Shown here piece after piece: positions 59,388 to 64,000 of a stretch of DNA of 64,000 bases. The position numbers were made by a program, and so were the translations under genes. Each line of letters opens with the position of its first letter. The stretch's first letter is position 1. The notes beneath the pieces are model-generated. The model ran no database searches and was not told the origin of the DNA. It saw nothing but the letters and a program-made list of their open reading frames with translations. Location: assembly GCA_017463865.1 (NCBI GenBank), contig JAFTOI010000028.1:1-64000 (forward strand). The letters run 5' to 3'. The stretch comes from Clostridia bacterium. GTDB lineage: Bacteria > Bacillota > Clostridia > Oscillospirales > CAG-272.

Positions 59388-61415
59388 TTATTTGCCGAGC
59401 GCGGCTTTGAGGTCAGCAGCCAGCTTCTGGGTGCGGATCTGCGCCCCCTCGGTGCCGAGGTGCAGGTCGGAGTTGTAGAAGTAGGTGCCCTCGATGATGT
59501 AATCACTGACGTTGCTGATGCGGATGGCATCCAGCTTCGACGAGACGGCGTCCTGATAGGTCTGCTGATGCGCCGCCGTGCGCGCGGTATCGGTCAGGGC
59601 GTTGAGGTTATAGGGCGAGAAGGACAGGTAAACCTCGCCGCCGGCTGCGCGGATGGCTGCCGTCTGCTTGTTCAGCAGGGCCGCATAGGTGTCATTGATC
59701 AGATCGGGGTTGAAGCTGATCTTCTTGTAGTTGACCACATAGCGCGTGGCCTGGCGCTTCTTGAACTCGCTGTAGTCACCCCAGCGGTTGACCGTCTGGG
59801 AGGTGAAGTATTCGTAGGTCTGCTCCTTCATCTTGGCGCGGGAAGTGTTGAAGGAGGTCAGCGAGGAAAAGAACTTCTGGTAATTGCGCAGGTCGACATA
59901 CTGCACGCAGTCGAGCGCGCCCTCGATGATCTGCCAGGTGGTGACGTTCATCTCGTTGTAGCCGAGCTGGTACTTATGGGGCTCAGGCGCCTGGATGACG
60001 ATGTCGCCCGCCTCAATGAAGTGCGAGATGAACTCGAGGTAGAAGGCCGCCGGGGTGCCCTGGTTGGTGCCGTAGTTGACAAGTGCGTACTCGCCGCCCA
60101 TCAGCTCCTCAAACAGCGGCGAATCGACGCCGTAGGCCGTCGACGAGCCAGCGACAACGATGATCTTCTTCTGTCCCTTAACCTGCAGCAGGCGCTGGAA
60201 CTTCATCGCATAGGTGCCGTTTCGGCTGGACATGTAGGTGGGATTGCGCACTGCGCCGAGGCGGAGCGTCTGGAACTCGGGGCAGGCGGTGAAGAAGTTG
60301 TCGGGGATCGTGTCAATGCTGTCGCAGAGGTAGAGGGTGGTGAAATTCGGGCAGCTCTTGACGGCAAAGCTCTCGAAGGTCTTGATATTGCGGTTGGTAA
60401 CGAGCGTGGTCATGTTTTCGAGATTGCTCAGCGCGCCGGCCGCGACGGTGGTGACCGGCAGACCGTCGATGGTCTCGGGCAGGACGACGGTCGCCTCGGC
60501 AGAGGTACAGCCGGTGATGGTGACCGCGCCGTTCGCCTTCCTGTAGGTGAAGGCCGATTCGTCGGCCTTCAGCCACTGGGCGTAGAGCAGCATCGTGCCG
60601 TTCTCGGGCACGGGAACATTGCCGCCGAAGAGATACTCGGTGCCGCTGCCGTCAGCGGCGGTATTGTAGGCATAGAGAACATAGCCGTCCCGCACCATCT
60701 GGCCCTGCGAGGCCAACGCGTGGGGCATGATGTAGTTATTGACCTTGGTATCGTGCCGCATATAGCTGTTGCCGTCGGCCGTCCGGCCGCCGTTGGCATC
60801 ATAGAGCAGCGACGCGGTGATCGACGTGCCGAAGTTGGCGTAGATGTTCATCGTGGTGCCGATGCGGAAGGTGTACTCGTTTGTGTAGGCCAGCGGCATG
60901 CCGCCCTTGGCGACCGGTGCGCCCAGCGACCAGCAGACGAAGCGTCCGCCCTCATTCGGGGTCGCGGTGACGGTGATCTCGGTCGCGGCCTGCTGCATGC
61001 CGGCGGCAACTGAGCTTGAGACACTGCCAAGCTCAGGATTCTCGTTTGCCATTTCATAGAGGAACTCACCCGAGGTGGGGATCTGGTCGGGGCTCAGGCC
61101 CGCCCACATGGTCGAGTCGAAGGAGACGCCGACCGGCACCGTCGCGGGATAGCGCACATCGTGGACGGTCAGCACACCGTCGGCATAGGTGTAGGCATCG
61201 CTCTCGCGGACATCGAAACCGATATCGAGTGCGACGGGAAAGACCGCGTTTCCGCCCGGCTCGACCATGACAGGATTCTGCGCCGCCTCAGTCAGCTTGA
61301 TGCCGTTCGGCAGGCTGAGCAGGACCGGGAGGGTATAGCTCTGCTCTGTCTCACCACAGGCGGTCAGAGCGAGGAGCAGCAGGCCGAGGGAAAGCGGCCG
61401 GATCAATCGTTTCAT
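59388..61415 (-). CDS. Lipoprotein with InlB-type, leucine-rich and SGNH-like domains (copy 2)
   Basis: A 675-residue lipoprotein with lipobox LTAC. In order: a beta region (about 25-190), an InlB B-repeat/Listeria-Bacteroides-type repeat (about 200-285, LLYDANGGRTA to LYAQWLK), an LRR_5-like part (about 288-395, with GALSNLENMTTLV), and a C-terminal SGNH-like domain (about 410-675). The SGNH part has VAGSSTAYGVDS (Ser about 423), NYGTNQGTPAAFYLE, and NSDLHLGTEG near the end with an intact Asp-x-His pair. It overlaps the upstream paralogue by four bases. The domain order is rare; an extracytoplasmic acyl-transfer partner is likely. Confidence 0.75.
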   Translation of the reverse strand: MKRLIRPLSLGLLLLALTACGETEQSYTLPVLLSLPNGIKLTEAAQNPVMVEPGGNAVFPVALDIGFDVRESDAYTYADGVLTVHDVRYPATVPVGVSFDSTMWAGLSPDQIPTSGEFLYEMANENPELGSVSSSVAAGMQQAATEITVTATPNEGGRFVCWSLGAPVAKGGMPLAYTNEYTFRIGTTMNIYANFGTSITASLLYDANGGRTADGNSYMRHDTKVNNYIMPHALASQGQMVRDGYVLYAYNTAADGSGTEYLFGGNVPVPENGTMLLYAQWLKADESAFTYRKANGAVTITGCTSAEATVVLPETIDGLPVTTVAAGALSNLENMTTLVTNRNIKTFESFAVKSCPNFTTLYLCDSIDTIPDNFFTACPEFQTLRLGAVRNPTYMSSRNGTYAMKFQRLLQVKGQKKIIVVAGSSTAYGVDSPLFEELMGGEYALVNYGTNQGTPAAFYLEFISHFIEAGDIVIQAPEPHKYQLGYNEMNVTTWQIIEGALDCVQYVDLRNYQKFFSSLTSFNTSRAKMKEQTYEYFTSQTVNRWGDYSEFKKRQATRYVVNYKKISFNPDLINDTYAALLNKQTAAIRAAGGEVYLSFSPYNLNALTDTARTAAHQQTYQDAVSSKLDAIRISNVSDYIIEGTYFYNSDLHLGTEGAQIRTQKLAADLKAALGK

Positions 61416-63406
61416 TGCGTACCTCCGGAGGTGGATTTGAGATAAGCTGCCACATCTTCGGCGAGCATTTCGGCCCGCGTGATGGCTTTTTCGGTGGACA
61501 GGTGATAGTCGGAGTCGAAGAACCAGTTGCCGGGCAGCAGCATGCGCTCAACATCGGTGATGCAGGGGTAATCGAGCAGCGCGGTGAGGCGGTCGACATA
61601 AGCCTGCCTGGTCGACTGGCGCAGCGAGTCGCCGGTCAGCGCGTTTCGGTTGGAGGGTGCGAAGGAAAGGAGCATCTGCCCGCCCCGCGCGCGGACCTTT
61701 GCGGCGATGGCGTTGAGGCGGTCGGTGTTGGCCTTCTTGATGTAGGAAAGCGAAAAGTTGACCGAGCCGGGGCTCTTGACATAGTCGATGCCCTTCGCCG
61801 CCTTGTAGGTGAAATAGTCGCCGTAATCGTTGACGCAGTCGGCGTAGTCCTCATAGGTGCGTTCCTTCAGCTTGGAGCGCGTGGAGTTGTAGTCGGCAAA
61901 GCTGGCGAAGACATTCGTGTAGTTACGGATATCGACATAGGCGAAGACCTCAGGGACGCCCTCCTGCATCTGCCAGATGTTGAACTCGAAGGCATTGCCG
62001 CCCAGCTGCGACTCGCGGGTCTCGGGGGCGTGGACGACAAGGTCGCCCTCACCGACGAAGTTGGAGATCAGCTCGAGGTAGAAGCAGACCGGTGAGGCCC
62101 AGTGGGTACCGTAGTTGACGACGGCGTATTCGCCGCCCAGCGCCTTCTGCAGTGTCTCGGAATCGAGGCCGTAGACGGTCGATGAGCCGGAGGCGACGAT
62201 CAGCTTCTTGCCCTCGGCCGTGATGAGCCGCTCGAACTTCTTGGCGTAGGTGCCATGGCGGTGGTTGGTGTAGCGGGGCGCCTGCGCGGCGCAGAGGTGG
62301 AGGGTCTGGAACTCGGGACAGTTCTGGAAGGACTGATCGGCGACATATTTCACCGTGTCATAGAAGAAAAGGGTGGTGAAGTTCGGGCAATCGTGGATGG
62401 CACCGACCGCTATGCGCAGAAGATTGGCATGCAGCACCAGCGTGGTGAAGCGGCCCGAGATGGCGCTCCGCTCGATGCGGGTGACCGGCTTGCCGTTGAT
62501 GACTGCCGGAATGACCAGCGTCTCGCCGCTGCCGGTGTAGCCGGTGATCGCGATCGAATCGCCCCTGTCCTCGTAGGTGAACTGCTCAGCTGGCGTCCAC
62601 TCGGCCCAGACCGGCCAGAGGTGCACCATGCGCGCCTCCGGCATCACGATATTCGCGCCGGGGGTGAGCAGCTTTCCCTCCCCCGCCGCGTCGGTCGTGT
62701 AACCGAGGAGGGTATAGCCGTCGCGGGTGAGGAACTCGTCAGCGATGTTGACATTGGGGCAAAGGTAGTAGGAATCGGCCAGCTCAAGGTTCAGCGTATC
62801 GGCGTTGGTCTCAGCGAAGCGGCCGCCGCCCGCGTGATAGATGAGGGTCGCGCTGTCTTCGCTTGCGTAGTTGGTGTAAAGCTCGGTGTGATCAGTCAGG
62901 GTAAAGGTGTAGGTCGTATCGCGGGCGATGATCTCACCGCCGCTGCGCAGCGGCCGCTCCATTGAAAAGCCGAGGAAGATCTTGCCCGGCTTCGGCGTCA
63001 CCGTGACGGTGATCGCGGTGCCCTCATAATAGAGCCCGCCGGTGTGGGTCGAGGTAATGCTGCCCGCCGTCTTGTCGTTGGTCAGGTCGAAGAGATAGTC
63101 CTCGACCTGGCGGGTGTGGGCCACGAGGGTGGTGGGATAGCGCGCATCCTCAAGCACGATCTGCCCGTCGGCATACTGCCCGCCGCCGCTGACCGAGTCG
63201 ATGACATATCCCTCCGCCAACGTCACCGGGAAAGCGACCGACTCGCCAGCCGCGGCCATATATCGGGAATTTCCCGTCAGCGTCAGCCCCTCCGCCTCAG
63301 CCAGCATCACCGGGACGGTGCGCGGTGCGGCATCGGCTGCCTGACAGGCACAAAACAGCAACAAAAAAATCGCGGCGGCGCTGATCCACCGCAGGGGTTT
63401 GGACAA
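61412..63406 (-). CDS. Lipoprotein-like protein with InlB-type, leucine-rich and SGNH-like domains (copy 1)
   Basis: A 664-residue paralogue of the next gene with the same order: beta region, InlB-type repeat (LIYHAGGGRFAE to WPVWAEW), LRR_5-like part (with CPNFTTLFFYDTVKY), and an SGNH-like C-terminal domain with ASGSSTVYGLDS, NYGTHWASPVCFYLE and DSDYHLSTE (Asp-x-His kept). The start is unclear: TTG 63406 is taken, but AGGTGA is 15 bases from it; CTG 63418 or ATC 63415 upstream would give IKQLSKPL, matching MKRLIRPL of the paralogue. A Cys after LLLFCA may be a weak lipobox. It heads the O-acylation operon. Confidence 0.72.
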   Translation of the reverse strand: MSKPLRWISAAAIFLLLFCACQAADAAPRTVPVMLAEAEGLTLTGNSRYMAAAGESVAFPVTLAEGYVIDSVSGGGQYADGQIVLEDARYPTTLVAHTRQVEDYLFDLTNDKTAGSITSTHTGGLYYEGTAITVTVTPKPGKIFLGFSMERPLRSGGEIIARDTTYTFTLTDHTELYTNYASEDSATLIYHAGGGRFAETNADTLNLELADSYYLCPNVNIADEFLTRDGYTLLGYTTDAAGEGKLLTPGANIVMPEARMVHLWPVWAEWTPAEQFTYEDRGDSIAITGYTGSGETLVIPAVINGKPVTRIERSAISGRFTTLVLHANLLRIAVGAIHDCPNFTTLFFYDTVKYVADQSFQNCPEFQTLHLCAAQAPRYTNHRHGTYAKKFERLITAEGKKLIVASGSSTVYGLDSETLQKALGGEYAVVNYGTHWASPVCFYLELISNFVGEGDLVVHAPETRESQLGGNAFEFNIWQMQEGVPEVFAYVDIRNYTNVFASFADYNSTRSKLKERTYEDYADCVNDYGDYFTYKAAKGIDYVKSPGSVNFSLSYIKKANTDRLNAIAAKVRARGGQMLLSFAPSNRNALTGDSLRQSTRQAYVDRLTALLDYPCITDVERMLLPGNWFFDSDYHLSTEKAITRAEMLAEDVAAYLKSTSGGTQ

Positions 63407-63449
63407 TTGTTTGATCAGATGTCACCTCGTTTCACCTTTAATTATGAAA

Positions 63450-63478
63450 AATATACCACAACTGCCCCGAAAAGTCAA
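63450..63478 (-). promoter_or_regulatory. Sigma-A promoter of the O-acylation operon
   Basis: On the minus strand TTGACT and TATATT are 17 bases apart, 43 bases before the first candidate start. Confidence 0.78.
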
Positions 63479-63557
63479 GCGTTTTGTGCGTTTGGGCGGC
63501 ATTTCGGCGGGATTTCGGCAATATGTTCATCCGGCATGGGCAAATTCACGAAATAAC

Positions 63558-63614
63558 GCGCCCGATCTGCGGCTTGCCGGACGAAAAACGGCAGGCACGC
63601 ACAACGGGCGCGCA
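63558..63614 (-). repeat. Long imperfect hairpin between yhcC-type gene and O-acylation operon
   Basis: On the minus strand GCGCCCG and CGGGCGC enclose a second, imperfect stem (TGCCTGCCG with CGGCAAGCCGCA) around TTTTTCG. It lacks a clear T-run but lies 34 bases after the radical-SAM stop, so it may be that gene's terminator. The rest of the gap 63407-63647 shows only the promoter above. Confidence 0.5.
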
Positions 63615-63647
63615 AAAAAGGTTGATTTGAAAGCATTTTCAGCTTGG

Positions 63648-64000
63648 TCAAAGCGCCGATGGCGCTTGTGAAATCTGCGCAAATCGACAGCCCTGCACAC
63701 TTCCCCGCGCGTACATCAGCTTGTCGATGTCGTTGATGACGCTCACCTTGCGCCGGCTCCAGTCTGGCGCGAGCAGGGCGTCGGCCATGCCGTCACCGGT
63801 CAGGCGGCAGATGACCGTCTCGGGCGGCAGCAGCTCGAGGGCGTCACAGACCGTCTCGATATAGGCATCGCGCTCCATCGGCGCGCAGCGCCCGGCAAGA
63901 TAGTCATCGGCCAGCGCTGTCCCGCGCAGGATGTGGAGCAGGTGCAGCTTAACTCCGTCCGGCCGCAGTGCAGCCAGACGGCGCACCGAGTCGAGCATCA
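63648..64000 (-). CDS. Radical-SAM protein of the YhcC/TIGR01212 type, 5' part outside window
   Basis: Only the C-terminal 117 codons are inside; the frame is open to base 64000. The visible part has LHLLHILRGTALADDYLAGR and ETVICRLTGDGMADALLAPDWSRRKVSVINDIDK, typical for the C-terminus of the YhcC (TIGR01212) family. The CxxxCxxC cluster motif must lie beyond the window. Such proteins are putative RNA- or protein-modifying radical-SAM enzymes without a settled function. An RG-rich end (APSAL) follows. Confidence 0.8.
   Translation of the reverse strand, partial: MLDSVRRLAALRPDGVKLHLLHILRGTALADDYLAGRCAPMERDAYIETVCDALELLPPETVICRLTGDGMADALLAPDWSRRKVSVINDIDKLMYARGSVQGCRFAQISQAPSAL

Noticed and set aside
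1..64000. rRNA, tRNA, insertion-sequence, prophage or origin features
   Set aside because: I saw no cloverleaf with the usual TTCGA loop, no rRNA motifs, no transposase or integrase, and no DnaA-box cluster. A short tRNA could still be missed by eye.

Overview
The window is GC-rich (about 60-65 % by eye) and looks like the chromosome of an uncultured, probably gut-dwelling, high-GC member of the Clostridia (Oscillospirales or Christensenellales type). The reasons are Gram-positive wall genes (murJ, murA, a walRK-yycH-yycI block), clean sigma-A promoters with 17-nt spacers, strong AAGGAGG-type ribosome sites, type-2 galT, type II pantothenate kinase, S-layer-homology and Thr/Ala/Pro (TTAP) surface linkers, and palindromic intergenic repeats of the kind known from gut Firmicutes. 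I saw no rRNA, tRNA, transposase, prophage or CRISPR array. Coding density is high and no gene-free stretch exceeds 300 bases.

Layout. 1-4702 (+): two tandem MBL-fold hydrolases, an ECF-like sigma factor with a putative anti-sigma partner, and an alpha/beta hydrolase. 4724-8501 (-): operon murJ, glycosyltransferase, methyltransferase, barstar. 8651-11987 (-): a GLUG-type surface protein and a solute-binding-like lipoprotein, the latter divergent from an AraC regulator (12139-12963). 12974-15756 (-): SLH/transglutaminase protein and murA. 15921-24033 (-): a tightly packed seven-gene run rluA, DUF3810 protein, degenerate deacetylase, walR, walK, walH/yycH, walI/yycI. 24137-25194 (-): AT-rich unknown gene and DUF2752 protein. 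25285-25941 (+): FDPETGRPL-repeat membrane protein. 25990-27486 (-): galT.

27698-35484 (+): a seven-gene run without internal terminators: esterase, condensation-like acyltransferase, DUF6320 protein, GH26-like surface protein with a TTAP stalk, RNase HI, DUF2156 protein, lipoprotein. 35613-38782 (+): two duplicated solute-binding-like lipoproteins, each with its own promoter and terminator. 38920-40863 (+): nadE. 40913-41553: divergent XRE regulators. 41602-44811 (-): large DUF5722-like surface protein. 44957-51351 (+): HAD phosphatase, AraC regulator, rhamnose isomerase and a GH106-like rhamnosidase, with palindromic repeat elements on both sides of rhaA. 51480-52694 (+): isocitrate dehydrogenase. 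52743-56061 (-): two membrane proteins, then coaW-GNAT-kinase.

56188-63406 (-): a five-gene operon with an MBOAT O-acyltransferase, a 72-residue membrane protein and three SGNH-like proteins fused to leucine-rich and InlB-type repeats. This is the best candidate for an undescribed system: a surface-polymer O-acylation machine related in logic to AlgI/AlgJ and DltB/DltX/DltD but with different accessory proteins. The window ends in the 3' part of a radical-SAM gene (63648-64000, -). Overall the region is rich in cell-envelope functions: wall synthesis and its regulation, surface carbohydrate handling, and many secreted proteins with shared TTAP linkers.
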